Shown here in pieces: positions 8,190 through 16,940 of a stretch of 64,000 nt of DNA. Position 1 is the first letter of the stretch; each line of letters begins with the position of its first letter. The notes under the pieces are model-generated. The model was not told the origin of the DNA and did no database searches. It saw only the letters and a program-made list of their open reading frames with translations. The translations under genes were made by a program, and so were the position numbers. Source of the DNA: Clostridiales bacterium (lineage in GTDB: Bacteria; Bacillota; Clostridia; Christensenellales; Aristaeellaceae); the NCBI GenBank assembly GCA_015056205.1, contig SVGS01000014.1, forward strand, positions 19,358 to 83,357, written 5' to 3'.

Positions 8190-8415
8190 GTTGTCCCTCC
8201 TTTCCACGTTGCATTGACGCTCGCTCCTGGGAATTAGTCAAGTTATATTCGAGGATCAGGCCATCAGAAACCGGCTTGTATTTCATCTTCATTTTCCGGT
8301 CCATCCGCCAGTATTCTCGGTTGGAGATTGTTTTCTCCATCAGCATTCTTCTCGTCTGAATCATGGTCAGGGTGTAATGGCACTCCCGCCGGAACTCGTG
8401 TTTTGACAGCTTCAT
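8167..8415 (-). CDS. SHOCT-like small protein 1
   Basis: 82 residues from ATG 8415 (MKLSKHEFRRECHYTLTMIQ), GGAGG six bases upstream. The middle segment MEKTISNREYWRMDRKMKMK resembles a SHOCT motif, a short helical module often found beside recombinases in Firmicutes elements. It overlaps the start of recombinase A by 23 bases. It is a clear paralogue of the next gene (both start with a K/Q-x-EF-x-x-EC segment and share KYxPVSDGLI). Function unknown. Confidence 0.6.
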   Translation of the reverse strand: MKLSKHEFRRECHYTLTMIQTRRMLMEKTISNREYWRMDRKMKMKYKPVSDGLILEYNLTNSQERASMQRGKEGQHVDRKTD

Positions 8416-8455
8416 GCGCAACCTCCACAGTGGATTCGTTACGTCGTATTAATCC

Positions 8456-8653
8456 TCAGTTTTCGGCAGCTTGCAAGTCTGATTCTGAAATTAATCCGTC
8501 AGAAACAGGATGGTATTTCTGCTTCATTTTGTCGCGCATCTGGCAGTATTCATCTTGGGAAATCAGGCCCTTCTTCAGCATGCTTCGTACATGACTCATC
8601 GTGATCGAAAAAAGGCATTCATTCTGAAACTCCTGCTTCGCCAATTCCATCAT
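8456..8653 (-). CDS. SHOCT-like small protein 2
   Basis: 65 residues from ATG 8653 (MMELAKQEFQNECLFSITMS). The ATG overlaps the upstream stop as ATGA. It contains KKGLISQDEYCQMRDKMKQK followed by YHPVSDGLI, aligning by eye with the neighbouring paralogue over most of its length. The SHOCT-like motif, tight spacing and same orientation place it in the recombinase operon. It could be a DNA-binding accessory or directionality factor, but nothing in the sequence proves this. Confidence 0.6.
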   Translation of the reverse strand: MMELAKQEFQNECLFSITMSHVRSMLKKGLISQDEYCQMRDKMKQKYHPVSDGLISESDLQAAEN

Positions 8654-9057
8654 TGCTCACCCCCGAACCGGTCACGGATGTAGCAATCATGAGAGCAGTA
8701 TTTCCGGTTACGGCTGCCATAGGCCGAGAAGGTCTTCCCACAGACAGGACACACGGATTGCCGGAGCGATTCACGCCGGAGTTGATTCGGATGAGAATTC
8801 CACCATTTGTACCGGCAGGAATCTGAGCAGAATCTCTTTGTTTTCCGTCCCGGAATCTGCCGGATTTCTTCACCGCACTGTGGGCATGAAAAAACCGCTG
8901 CTGGCTGATCAGGTTCTTTCTGATCATCTGCGGCGGTCATTCGCTTCAGATAGGATTTAACCGTATTTTCGGATATCCCGATCTGTGCGGCAATTTTCCT
9001 GTACCCCAGTCCCTTCTCGCTGAGACTGGCAATCTTCTGTTTCTCTTGGGCCGTCAT
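8650..9057 (-). CDS. Sigma-r4-like HTH protein with two zinc knuckles
   Basis: 135 residues from ATG 9057, GGAGG eight bases upstream. The N-terminal 40 residues form a helix-turn-helix of the sigma-70 region 4 or homeodomain-like type (GLGYRKIAAQIGISENTVKS). Two CxxC...C-x3-C zinc-finger-like units follow: CPQCGEEI...FCSDSCRYKWW and CPVCGKTF...YCSHDCYIRDR. It is the first gene of the recombinase operon, overlapping the next gene by four bases. A regulator or recombination accessory role is plausible. No promoter was assigned with confidence, although upstream bases 9058-9120 are free. Confidence 0.65.
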   Translation of the reverse strand: MTAQEKQKIASLSEKGLGYRKIAAQIGISENTVKSYLKRMTAADDQKEPDQPAAVFSCPQCGEEIRQIPGRKTKRFCSDSCRYKWWNSHPNQLRRESLRQSVCPVCGKTFSAYGSRNRKYCSHDCYIRDRFGGEQ

Positions 9058-9441
9058 CGAGCAGTCCTCCAATCGTTTGATCGTTTGACTACTCACGCCC
9101 AAAAGTCAGGGGATTTTATAAGTGAAGCTCAGAAAAATAATGAGGGCACCTCCCACATAGATACCACGAGTCGCACAGCACTTTCATGCCGGAGGAAATA
9201 AGCTTGAATCTGGGTATCTCCTATTTCTCCTTCAGAAAAGCCTGCTCATGGTTTCGTACAGATGATCGATAGAAATCGGCTTTTCCGTGAAAGCATCTTG
9301 TCGATAATATCGTCGGCTCCTTCCCTTCGGAGAATGAACTGATTGAATCTGCCCGTCCCCTGGTGCGGCTCCAGGGAATCCACGGCGAACTGATGCCCGA
9401 ACTTTCCTCCTTCAGCTGGAACAGAAAGTGAGAACAGAGTG
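9058..9441. other. Junction region with receiver-domain remnant
   Basis: 384 bases between the recombinase module and the cargo. On the minus strand the frame ending at 9241 reads DAFTEKPISIDHLYETMSRL, the typical C-terminus of a response-regulator receiver domain (a K-P-I followed by a last helix). Its upstream part is disrupted, so I read it as the tail of a truncated signalling gene. No intact gene, and no clear terminator, was seen. It marks the likely edge between mobile-element core and captured chromosomal cargo. Confidence 0.35.
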
Positions 9442-10107
9442 ATGCGGATCCTGGCTATTTCAGACGAACCCTCCAGCAAGCTGTGGGGGGACCGGTGCAG
9501 GGAGGCCCTCTCCGGAGTGGACCTGATCCTCTCCGCGGGGGACCTTCCCTCTTCCTACCTGTCTTTCCTCACCTGCTTCACGAACGCGCCGGTCGTCTAT
9601 ATCCACGGAAATCACGACGACCGCTACAGCGAGAGTCCGCCCGAGGGCTGCCTGTGCGCGGACGGCAAGATTGTGATGATCAACGGCGTCCGGATCCTCG
9701 GCCTCGGCGGCAGCTTCCGCTACCGGCCGGACGGTGTGAATATGTACACGGAGCGTGAAATGGCTTCCCGCATTGCTTCCATACGCCGGAGGGTGAGAGC
9801 CGCCGGCGGCGTCGATATCATCCTGACACATGCGCCAATCCGCGGGCTCGGCGATGAGGACCATCCCTCGCACCGCGGCTTCGAATGCTTCAAGCCGATG
9901 CTGGACCGCTTCCGCCCCGCCGTGATGGTCCACGGCCATATGCATCAGTCCTACACCGCGTTTTTCCAGCGGGAGCGCGAATACCACGGCATTCCGGTTA
10001 TCAACGCGTCAACATCCTATGAGTTCGATCTTCCCGAGACTCCGGACAGGAAGGACCCCACCCGCCGCGGACTCCGCTACATGAAAAAAGCGAGCCGGTT
10101 CGAATGA
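9442..10107 (+). CDS. Calcineurin-like metallophosphoesterase
   Basis: 221 residues from ATG 9442 (MRILAISDEPSSKLWG). Metal-binding motifs of the family are visible in order: D8 in AISD, GD in LSAGDLP (about 35), GNHD (HGNHDDRY, about 57), H in ILTHAPIRG (about 130) and GHMH (VHGHMHQSY, about 171). Such small enzymes hydrolyse phosphomono- or diesters with two metal ions; the true substrate is unknown. It is on the plus strand, convergent with the glycan operon, and its stop lies inside a terminator hairpin. The Shine-Dalgarno site is weak (AGAGTG). Confidence 0.85.
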   Translation: MRILAISDEPSSKLWGDRCREALSGVDLILSAGDLPSSYLSFLTCFTNAPVVYIHGNHDDRYSESPPEGCLCADGKIVMINGVRILGLGGSFRYRPDGVNMYTEREMASRIASIRRRVRAAGGVDIILTHAPIRGLGDEDHPSHRGFECFKPMLDRFRPAVMVHGHMHQSYTAFFQREREYHGIPVINASTSYEFDLPETPDRKDPTRRGLRYMKKASRFE

Positions 10108-10124
10108 ACCGGCCCGTTTTTTTG
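10094..10124 (+). terminator. Rho-independent terminator
   Basis: GCCGGTTC (10094-10101) pairs with GAACCGGC (10106-10113) across the loop GAAT, followed by CCGTTTTTTT. It overlaps the stop codon of the metallophosphoesterase gene. Confidence 0.9.
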
Positions 10125-10148
10125 CGGTCTTTCCGGACCGGAGAAGGC

Positions 10149-12788
10149 TTACGTCTCCTTCACCGCCACCGGCACGCCGCGTGTTACTGTTTTTCCTTCA
10201 TAGGTCACCGCCACGGTGATCAGGGCCGTTCCGGGAGCCTTGGCGGTTACATGGCCACATGCATCCACTTCCGCCACCGACGGATTCGAAGAGGTGTACA
10301 CCGGGGGATACTTCTTCGGGCACAGGCGGGTGGTATCCTCCAGCCTGGCCACCGTTCGGATCTGGCCTTCCTCTCCAGGCAGATAGCAGTATTTGTCCAG
10401 CTCCGCGTAAACCACGGAAAGCGGAGCGTCCCATTCGCCCACGATGGCGAATCCTTCGCTGCAGGGCAGATCCGCGCTGCTGCGGCCCACTTCCACCACA
10501 TAGTCCCCGGGGATAATCCGCATCTTCTGCCGGAAATCATCCCAGAAGGTCACGTCACGCAGCGGCACTTCGATGGTCACCGTCTTTGTTTCGCCGGGTT
10601 CCAGGAAGATCTTGGTGAATCCCTTCAGCTGCCGGAAGGGCTTGTTGTAGCCGGGTTTCTCGCCGAAGCGTTCGTCCACCACCTTGCGGATGTACAGCTC
10701 CACGATTTCCTTCCCTGCCACTTTCCCCGTGTTGGTCACGTCCACGCAGGCCGTCAGGCTGGTTCCGTTGGGAACCTCCTTCTCCTTCAGCCGCAGGTTT
10801 GCGTAATCGAAGGTGGTATAATGAATTCCGTATCCGAAGGGGAACCGGGGTTCCTCGTCCAGGTACCAGTATGTCCGTCCGTGATCCTGGGTAAGCACGT
10901 CCGCCTTGCGGATACCGTAGTCATTGATGTTGGGCAGCTGGCTGTCATCCTTGTACCAGGTGGCGGTAAGCTTGCCGTTGGGGTTCACCTTTCCGAAGAG
11001 CACATTGGCGATAGCCGTGCCCTGGCTCTGTCCCGCGTAGGTGGCGCACACCAGCGTATGGCACTTGTCCAGCACCGGATCGCCGATGGTGCCCATCACC
11101 GTCAGCACCACCACGGTATTGGGATTGGTTTCCAGCATCTTCGCGATCCGCTCTCCCTGGCCGTTGGGCAGCGCGATGGATTTCCGGTCCGCGCCTTCGG
11201 ATGCGGTACCTGCGTCCGTGCCGGCCACCATGATTACCAGATCTGCGTCCTTGGCCGCTTCCAGGGCCCTTGCGAACATCTTTCCCTGGTCGCCCTTCCG
11301 TTCAGGATCTTCCGGCCCGGCGTAAGGCACATACTCCGGCAGGTCATATTTTTCCCGGGTATCCTCGTGCTTCTCGATGCCCATGGCGGACATCATCATC
11401 TGCTGCACCTGCTGCGGGTCCACGCCCGGAATGCTCATCAGATCCAGCAGGCCTCCGCCGTATTCCTTCTGGGCGTTCCAGCCCTTTTCGTAAATCACCT
11501 GCGCGTCCGTATCCGCCAGCTCGTTGCGGATTCCGTCCAGTGCCTCCACGTTGTACCGGGTATCCAGTCCGCCGCCTACGCCGAAGGACCCGCAGGAATA
11601 GCCGCCCAGTTCCCGGAACTTCGCGTTGGGGCCCACTACCAGCACCTTCCGGAGGCCTTCCTTCTTCAGGGGCAGCATTCCCTTTTCGTTCTTCAGCAGC
11701 ACGATGGTATCGTTGGCCATATCCACCGCCAGGTCATCATGCTCCTTGCTGGCCATCTGCTCCGCTCCCAGGCTGTCCCAGGGCGTGGATCCCTTGGGAT
11801 CGAAGATGCCCTGACGGAACAGGGAGCGGACATTGCGGATCACGTTTTTGTCAATCTGGTCTTCCGTGATCAGGCCCTGTTTCACCGCGTCCATCAGGTG
11901 AGCCCGGTGCTCTCCGCCGCAGGAGATGTCGCACCCGGCGATCAGCGTTCCGGCGGAAGCCTCCTCCAGAGTGTTGTAGTAGTAGTGTCCGACGCCTTCC
12001 TTCTGTCCCAGGGCCAGATGACCGGCGTTATAGGTTTGCTGCACCGCGCCGCAGTCGGAGGTTACGTAGCCTTCGAAGCCCCACTCTTCCCGCAGCAGCC
12101 GGCCCATGACCCATTCGCTGGCGCCGGCGGGCACGCCGTTGATCCGGTTGTAGCTGATCATGGTGGACTCCGCTTTTCCTTCCCGGAAAGCGTATTCAAA
12201 CACCCGTGCGTAGTATTCCCGGATGGTCTTTTCATCCGCGAAGGAGATACCGGTGTTTCGGTTGTTCTCGCTGCTGTTGAGCATATAGTGCTTCGGGGTG
12301 GCCGCCGCCTTGACGTATTTCGGATCCTCATCCGCTCCCTGGAAGCCCCGGATATAGGCTGCCGCCATCTTGCCTCCCAGGAAGGGATCCTCGCCGAAGT
12401 TTTCGTCGGACCGTCCATTCCGGGGATCCTTGCTCAGGTTGATGGTGGGGCACCAGAAGCTCAGGCTCTCGTCCCCGATGTTGTGGGCCGCCCGGATTTC
12501 ATCCGAAACCGCCTTTGTCACCTTGCCGATCTTTTCCGTGTCCCAGCTCTGGCCCATGGCCAGGCATACCGGGAAGGAGGTTACGTTGTAGGACTTGTCG
12601 TTCACATAGTTCAGGGCGTTGATCCCGTGGCTGGCCTCGTTGGAATAATGCCATCCAGGGATGCCCAGCCGGGGAATCGGGCAGGTCCACGTGCCGCACC
12701 AGGCGATTTTTTCTTCCAGTGTCATCCGGCTGACCAGGTCTGCCGCCCGCTCTTCGCAGGAAAGGGATGTGTCTCTGAATTTTTCCAT
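10149..12788 (-). CDS. GH3 beta-glucosidase/beta-xylosidase-like enzyme
   Basis: 879 residues from ATG 12788, AAGGAG upstream. Glycoside hydrolase family 3 layout: (beta/alpha)8 domain (residues about 1-330), alpha/beta sandwich (about 350-620), FnIII-like domain (about 670-760), then a C-terminal Big_2-like domain (TSSNPSVAEVDACGHVTAKA). The nucleophile Asp lies in YVTSDCGAV; the substrate-binding KHYMLNSSE, DENFGEDP and SEGADR motifs are present. Family 3 enzymes release terminal beta-glucose, xylose or related sugars with retention. No signal peptide, so it is probably intracellular and acts on imported oligosaccharides. It is the last gene of the operon with GH120, GH2 and the ABC importer. 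The C-terminal Big_2 domain is unusual for a cytoplasmic GH3. Confidence 0.9.
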   Translation of the reverse strand: MEKFRDTSLSCEERAADLVSRMTLEEKIAWCGTWTCPIPRLGIPGWHYSNEASHGINALNYVNDKSYNVTSFPVCLAMGQSWDTEKIGKVTKAVSDEIRAAHNIGDESLSFWCPTINLSKDPRNGRSDENFGEDPFLGGKMAAAYIRGFQGADEDPKYVKAAATPKHYMLNSSENNRNTGISFADEKTIREYYARVFEYAFREGKAESTMISYNRINGVPAGASEWVMGRLLREEWGFEGYVTSDCGAVQQTYNAGHLALGQKEGVGHYYYNTLEEASAGTLIAGCDISCGGEHRAHLMDAVKQGLITEDQIDKNVIRNVRSLFRQGIFDPKGSTPWDSLGAEQMASKEHDDLAVDMANDTIVLLKNEKGMLPLKKEGLRKVLVVGPNAKFRELGGYSCGSFGVGGGLDTRYNVEALDGIRNELADTDAQVIYEKGWNAQKEYGGGLLDLMSIPGVDPQQVQQMMMSAMGIEKHEDTREKYDLPEYVPYAGPEDPERKGDQGKMFARALEAAKDADLVIMVAGTDAGTASEGADRKSIALPNGQGERIAKMLETNPNTVVVLTVMGTIGDPVLDKCHTLVCATYAGQSQGTAIANVLFGKVNPNGKLTATWYKDDSQLPNINDYGIRKADVLTQDHGRTYWYLDEEPRFPFGYGIHYTTFDYANLRLKEKEVPNGTSLTACVDVTNTGKVAGKEIVELYIRKVVDERFGEKPGYNKPFRQLKGFTKIFLEPGETKTVTIEVPLRDVTFWDDFRQKMRIIPGDYVVEVGRSSADLPCSEGFAIVGEWDAPLSVVYAELDKYCYLPGEEGQIRTVARLEDTTRLCPKKYPPVYTSSNPSVAEVDACGHVTAKAPGTALITVAVTYEGKTVTRGVPVAVKET

Positions 12789-12806
12789 CGGTCTTCTCCT
12801 TTTTTC

Positions 12807-13592
12807 TTATATTGTATGGGCGTTTTTCCGGATCCCGCCCATGGACCATGCGTAGTCAAAATGCATTTTCCGTGCCCGGGCGGCCGCGCTGTCGGACAGG
12901 ATACCGCTCTCGCACAGGAACAGGATCTGCCGGCCCGGCTCCTGTTTTTCCAGCCAGTCTTCCAGAGAATAGAAGGGCACGTTCTCCGCGCCTTCCATAT
13001 GCCCCTTCTCAAATTCCTCCGCCGGCCGGAGATCCGCCAGGGCCGCCCCCTCCCGCAGCCGTTCCGCCGCGAAGGACCAGGAAACCCGGTACTGGGCCAG
13101 CCGGCCGGTCTCCATCCGGTATTCCCTGCCGGAGCGGAACACAATCCGCAGGCATTCCTCCTGCATCTCCGCCCGTACCGGTTCTTCCGGCAGGTTCATG
13201 ATCCGGAGGCACTTGGGGCAGTCCGGCAGCACCGCGGCCTGCGGCCCGTCCGTAATCAGGAACATCTGCCGCTCCCGCTGCGCAAAGAGCAGCGCCAACG
13301 GGCGGCCCCGGAGCCGGTTTCCGTCCGGGTCCGTCAGGTTCCGCTCCTCCCACACGCTGCCGGAGATGGAGGTAAAGAGATGTGGTCTTCCGTCCTCATC
13401 CGTTCCCGCCGCCCAGAACTGGCCGTCCGCGGCGGCAATGGTCGTGAATGCACACGCCGGGTAATATCCCCGGTATTCCCTGTTGAACGCCAGCGGGTGC
13501 CAGCCGTCTTCCCTTTGGCTGTACAGTTCCCCGCTTTCCCCCAGGGCCAGCCGGATCTCCCGGAGACCGCATTCTGCTGTCATTTCTTCCAT
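12807..13592 (-). CDS. Protein with C-terminal rhodanese domain
   Basis: 261 residues from ATG 13592; its start overlaps the end of the GH120 gene by 13 bases, so it is translated from the same message. Residues 1-170 are beta-rich with repeated short strands (WHPLAF, GQFWAAGTDEDGRPHLF, RQMFLITDGPQ), suggesting a small propeller-like or sensor fold, family not recognised. Residues about 180-255 resemble a rhodanese: ALADLRPAEEFEKGHMEGA, a strand ILFLC with a Cys at the active-site loop position (FLCESGILSDSAA), then a helix. Some rhodanese domains transfer sulfur, others only bind phosphoryl or protein partners. Why it sits between two glycosidase genes is unclear. Confidence 0.6.
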   Translation of the reverse strand: MEEMTAECGLREIRLALGESGELYSQREDGWHPLAFNREYRGYYPACAFTTIAAADGQFWAAGTDEDGRPHLFTSISGSVWEERNLTDPDGNRLRGRPLALLFAQRERQMFLITDGPQAAVLPDCPKCLRIMNLPEEPVRAEMQEECLRIVFRSGREYRMETGRLAQYRVSWSFAAERLREGAALADLRPAEEFEKGHMEGAENVPFYSLEDWLEKQEPGRQILFLCESGILSDSAAARARKMHFDYAWSMGGIRKNAHTI

Positions 13593-15631
13593 AGGATCCG
13601 ATCCAGTTCATCCGGCTGCACGAAGGGGCCGGGCAGGGTTCCGAGACCCCGGTGATCGCCGAAATAGTCTTCATTGAAGATGATGGCCGTTCCGTCCGGA
13701 TTCTCGTAACGCTCTTCCGGCTCAAAGGCCTTGCCCAGAATGTCGCTGGTAATGATGCCCGCCCGGAAGTCCTTCAGCAGTTCATACACGTTGGTCTTCA
13801 GGCGCAGCGCGCCGTCCTTTTCCTCCAGTTCCACCGTCACCTTGCCGCTTTCGTCCACCAGCTTGTTCTGCTCCCGGTTCCAGGGCTTCGCCCCGTTGAA
13901 ATAGGCGTTGCCGTCGATCCATACGGGCAGGTGTTCAAAGTGATAGTCCATCAGCTCGATCATGGTCATCATGTCCGCCCGCTCGCCGATCCGGAACTTT
14001 TTGATCCACTCCTCGTAGGTGGGATACTCATCCCAGACGAAGTTGCCGCAGCGGTCGTTCTCCACCGCGTTGAATCCCATGGACTCGGAGGCCTTCGGGT
14101 TCAGATCGAAGGGCGCGTTCTGAATGAAGATGTTGTTGTACACCCGGTTGTCCCCGTGCAGGATCGTCATAAAGCCGGCCACTTCCGTCCTGTGGGGAAT
14201 ATGGTAGGGGGTATAGCGGCGCTGGGAGGCGCCCTTGGAGGTCACCATGTCCGTTCCGGCGCCCACGGCGGTAAACGCGCCGGCGATCAGGTTGTGCACC
14301 ACGGCCACGCCCTGGGTTGCCCAGCGGACGGAGGCTTCGCTCAGCAGGATGTTGTTGTCGATCAGCGTGGGCCCGTGTCCCACCTCCACGAAGATGTCCT
14401 GGCTCATCCGCATGGGGGACGGCGGCACAAACTTCGGCGGGAAGTTGTCGTGCATCAGGTTCTGGGTGAATCGGGTTCCCTGGGCCTGCCAGTCCGTCCA
14501 GATGCCCATGGTGCAGTGATGAATGTGGTTCCGCCGGAAGATCACGTCGATGGCCGCGTGGAACTTGATGCCGCCCATCTCGGCGCCTGTCAGCTGCTGG
14601 GAATTGTTGATGTTGTGGATATGGTTGTCCTCGATCACGGAGAACACGCAGCCCATCCGGCCCACGATGCCCGCCTGGCCGCAGTCGTGGATATGGCAGC
14701 GGCGGACGGTATGGGAGCCCACGGTTTCCTTCGTCCATCCGTCATACTGGGCGATGCACACCGCGTCCCGCTCCATCTGGGTGGGGCTCTTTACGTGCTT
14801 GTTGCTGAAGTAGTTGTCGTTCTCCTTCTCCGTCTGGTGATAGTTCCCGAAGGAGATGCCGCAGCAGCGGGAATTGGAAATGTCGCAGTCCTCAATGATC
14901 CAGCCCTTGGACCAGTGGGATCCGATCATGCCGTCCTGGTAGGCGGCAGGGGGCGCCCAGTTGGTGGCGGCCTTGTCCACTTTGAAGCCGCTCAGGGTGA
15001 TGTATCCGATATATTTCTGATCCGGCATGAAGCACTTGTTCCGGACGTTGATCTCCACGCATTCTTTATTGGGGTCGTGATCGTGGAAGTTGGCATAGAT
15101 AACGGTCTCCTTCTCCCCCACTTCCGCGTACCATTTGTAGATGGACAGTTCCGGCTGCCAGGAGGGGGCGAACACCTCTCCCTTCAGGCATTCCTCCAGG
15201 GTGAAGGCTTCATAGAACATCTGATCGTTCATGTACACCGCGCCCCGGTACATGTCCAAAATCTTTCCGGTGGCCGGATCCTTTGGATAGAAGTACCAGT
15301 CGCCGGCCACGGGGAGCGCATAGGGATTGTATCCGTTGAATACGCCGTTGTCCACCTTCGCGACCCAGGTGGTTCCCTGGTACTTTTCCCACCCGGTGAG
15401 AATTTCCGCGCCGGTGATCCGGGCTCCCAGGGGTTCCGTGGACCGGTATTCGATCCGGGCATCCTCCCGTCCGGCGTTCCTGGGATTCACATATTCCCTG
15501 TAAATGCCCGGGGCTACCCAGACCGTATCTCCCGGCTTTGCCACCCGGGCCGCGTCGTCGATATGCTTGAAGGGCCGGTCCTCGGTTCCGATTCCCTGCA
15601 TCGGGGCATTCACGTTCACATAGATGTTCAT
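13580..15631 (-). CDS. GH120 beta-xylosidase (right-handed beta-helix)
   Basis: 683 residues if ATG 15631 is used; another ATG lies two codons upstream but only three bases from the AGGAG. The protein opens with a Pel-like helix (DTVWVAPGIYREYVNPRNAG) and carries YVWYAEV-like, EINVRNKCFMPDQKYIGYIT and WAPP...HWSKGWIIED segments that match my memory of the Thermoanaerobacterium saccharolyticum GH120 beta-xylosidase. Counterparts of its catalytic Asp (GIWTDWQAQGTR) and Glu (DIFVEVGHGP) are both present. GH120 removes xylose from the non-reducing end of xylo-oligosaccharides with retention. No signal peptide, so intracellular. It defines the likely substrate of the whole locus. Confidence 0.85.
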   Translation of the reverse strand: MNIYVNVNAPMQGIGTEDRPFKHIDDAARVAKPGDTVWVAPGIYREYVNPRNAGREDARIEYRSTEPLGARITGAEILTGWEKYQGTTWVAKVDNGVFNGYNPYALPVAGDWYFYPKDPATGKILDMYRGAVYMNDQMFYEAFTLEECLKGEVFAPSWQPELSIYKWYAEVGEKETVIYANFHDHDPNKECVEINVRNKCFMPDQKYIGYITLSGFKVDKAATNWAPPAAYQDGMIGSHWSKGWIIEDCDISNSRCCGISFGNYHQTEKENDNYFSNKHVKSPTQMERDAVCIAQYDGWTKETVGSHTVRRCHIHDCGQAGIVGRMGCVFSVIEDNHIHNINNSQQLTGAEMGGIKFHAAIDVIFRRNHIHHCTMGIWTDWQAQGTRFTQNLMHDNFPPKFVPPSPMRMSQDIFVEVGHGPTLIDNNILLSEASVRWATQGVAVVHNLIAGAFTAVGAGTDMVTSKGASQRRYTPYHIPHRTEVAGFMTILHGDNRVYNNIFIQNAPFDLNPKASESMGFNAVENDRCGNFVWDEYPTYEEWIKKFRIGERADMMTMIELMDYHFEHLPVWIDGNAYFNGAKPWNREQNKLVDESGKVTVELEEKDGALRLKTNVYELLKDFRAGIITSDILGKAFEPEERYENPDGTAIIFNEDYFGDHRGLGTLPGPFVQPDELDRILWKK

Positions 15632-15698
15632 GTGCATCCTCTCCTCTCTGAATCTGGTGTCTTTGCCGGAAGCGTTCTGGCCGGGTTGAATAAGGAAA

Positions 15699-15732
15699 GC
15701 GGCGGAATCAACATCATCGTTGAGACCGCCGC
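15699..15732 (-). promoter_or_regulatory. Intercistronic stem-loop before GH120
   Basis: GCGGCGG (15699-15705) pairs with CCGCCGC (15726-15732), with an inner TCAAC/GTTGA stem around ATCATC. It lies in the 177-bp gap between the distal permease and the GH120 gene and has no U-run, so it may stabilise or partially attenuate the message rather than end it. Confidence 0.5.
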
Positions 15733-15808
15733 GTCAGTTTCGTTTTTTGCAGCTGTTCTTTTCCCCGCCCCCGGGCAGGGATCTCACAGAGCCGGTCTCA
15801 TAGGATCT

Positions 15809-16822
15809 TTACGCGAGATTGCCGGCGGATTTGAAGTCTGTTTCACACTTTTCCTTGAAGGCCTTGTCCGCCCGCATCCGTTCAAACAGGCCGGCGTTGG
15901 CGGAGATCACCAGCAGCACCAGCAGGAACACGCCCTGGACGATATCCCGCACGGTGGCGGAAAGACCCATGGACACGAACCCGTTGGACAGCATCTTCAT
16001 GGTGAAGGATCCAAGGACAACGGCAATGGATGTGTCGCAGTATTTGGAGATAAACAGGGCGATGAACATGCCCATGAAGCCGTCCATCATGATGGTCATG
16101 GATCCCATGGCGGCAACATTCCGGACCTCGCCGGCACTGGAAACGTACAGCACCGCGCCGACGCCCAGGAACAGTCCGCTGATGGTGAATACCGCAAACT
16201 TGATCCGGTCGGAATCCAGACCTACGGAGTTGGCGATGGCCTGGTTGGAGCCGATGGCTCTCAGGTTGTGGCCGAAGGCCGTTTTGTTATAGATAATGTA
16301 GAAGACCGCCGCCGTGATGCCCAGCACCCAGAAGCACCAGGGCTGCTTGTTCAGGATCGTGATGGCGCCGTTCAGGTTGACGCCGTTGGGATAGATCACC
16401 TTCGGCAGGGATTCCCACACCAGCATCATACCGATGGACATCACAATGCAGGGTACCCGCATCAAATTGTACAGGACTCCCTCCAGCGCGCCTTCCGCCA
16501 CGCAGATGAGGATGCAGAAGACTACCAGGGCAGGCCAGCCGAGGCCGGTTGCCTTCGCCAGATTTCCGCCGATGATGCCCGCAAAAAGCATCATGCCGCC
16601 TGCCGAGAAGTTGATCATTCCCACGTTCATGGACATGATCAGTCCGTAGCAGATAATGGAGGCGGAAACGGACTGACGCAGGGTGGTGATCAGCATCCGG
16701 GTGCTGGCCGTCCGTCCGTTGGTCAGAAGGGCAAAGATCGCCCACATTCCTACGGGAATAATCAGGCTTTTGACTGCGTTGAGCAGAAACTTTAATGCTT
16801 TGTTCTGTGTCTTCAAGTTCAT
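15809..16822 (-). CDS. Sugar ABC transporter permease 2 (RbsC-like)
   Basis: About 337 residues from ATG 16822 (MNLKTQNKALKFLLNAVKSL); starts at 16831 or a GTG at 16849 are also possible because the purine-rich GAGGAG lies very close to the ATG. It shows 8-10 hydrophobic segments and the family motif AIGSNQAIANSVGLDSDRIK (the cytoplasmic loop that meets the ATPase). These permeases belong to the CUT2/ribose class. It follows the binding-protein gene, whereas a first permease precedes it; two different permeases around one binding protein suggest a heterodimeric channel. Substrate likely a xylo- or related oligosaccharide or sugar, from context. Confidence 0.85.
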   Translation of the reverse strand: MNLKTQNKALKFLLNAVKSLIIPVGMWAIFALLTNGRTASTRMLITTLRQSVSASIICYGLIMSMNVGMINFSAGGMMLFAGIIGGNLAKATGLGWPALVVFCILICVAEGALEGVLYNLMRVPCIVMSIGMMLVWESLPKVIYPNGVNLNGAITILNKQPWCFWVLGITAAVFYIIYNKTAFGHNLRAIGSNQAIANSVGLDSDRIKFAVFTISGLFLGVGAVLYVSSAGEVRNVAAMGSMTIMMDGFMGMFIALFISKYCDTSIAVVLGSFTMKMLSNGFVSMGLSATVRDIVQGVFLLVLLVISANAGLFERMRADKAFKEKCETDFKSAGNLA

Positions 16823-16873
16823 TCTCCTCATCAAAGAAAGGATTATCACAGCCGCCGGTCCGCTGCCGGGAAC

Positions 16874-16900
16874 CCGGGAGGCGCCGGAAGCGCCTCCCGG
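16874..16900 (-). promoter_or_regulatory. Stem-loop behind the binding-protein gene
   Basis: Eleven perfect base pairs: CCGGGAGGCGC (16874-16884) with GCGCCTCCCGG (16890-16900), loop CGGAA. There is no U-run. Hairpins at this place often protect the binding-protein part of an ABC message and lower expression of the genes behind it; the same is inferred here. Confidence 0.6.
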
Positions 16901-16940
16901 TCAGAATCATTGGTTATTCTTTCCGAATAAGGAATCCGTC

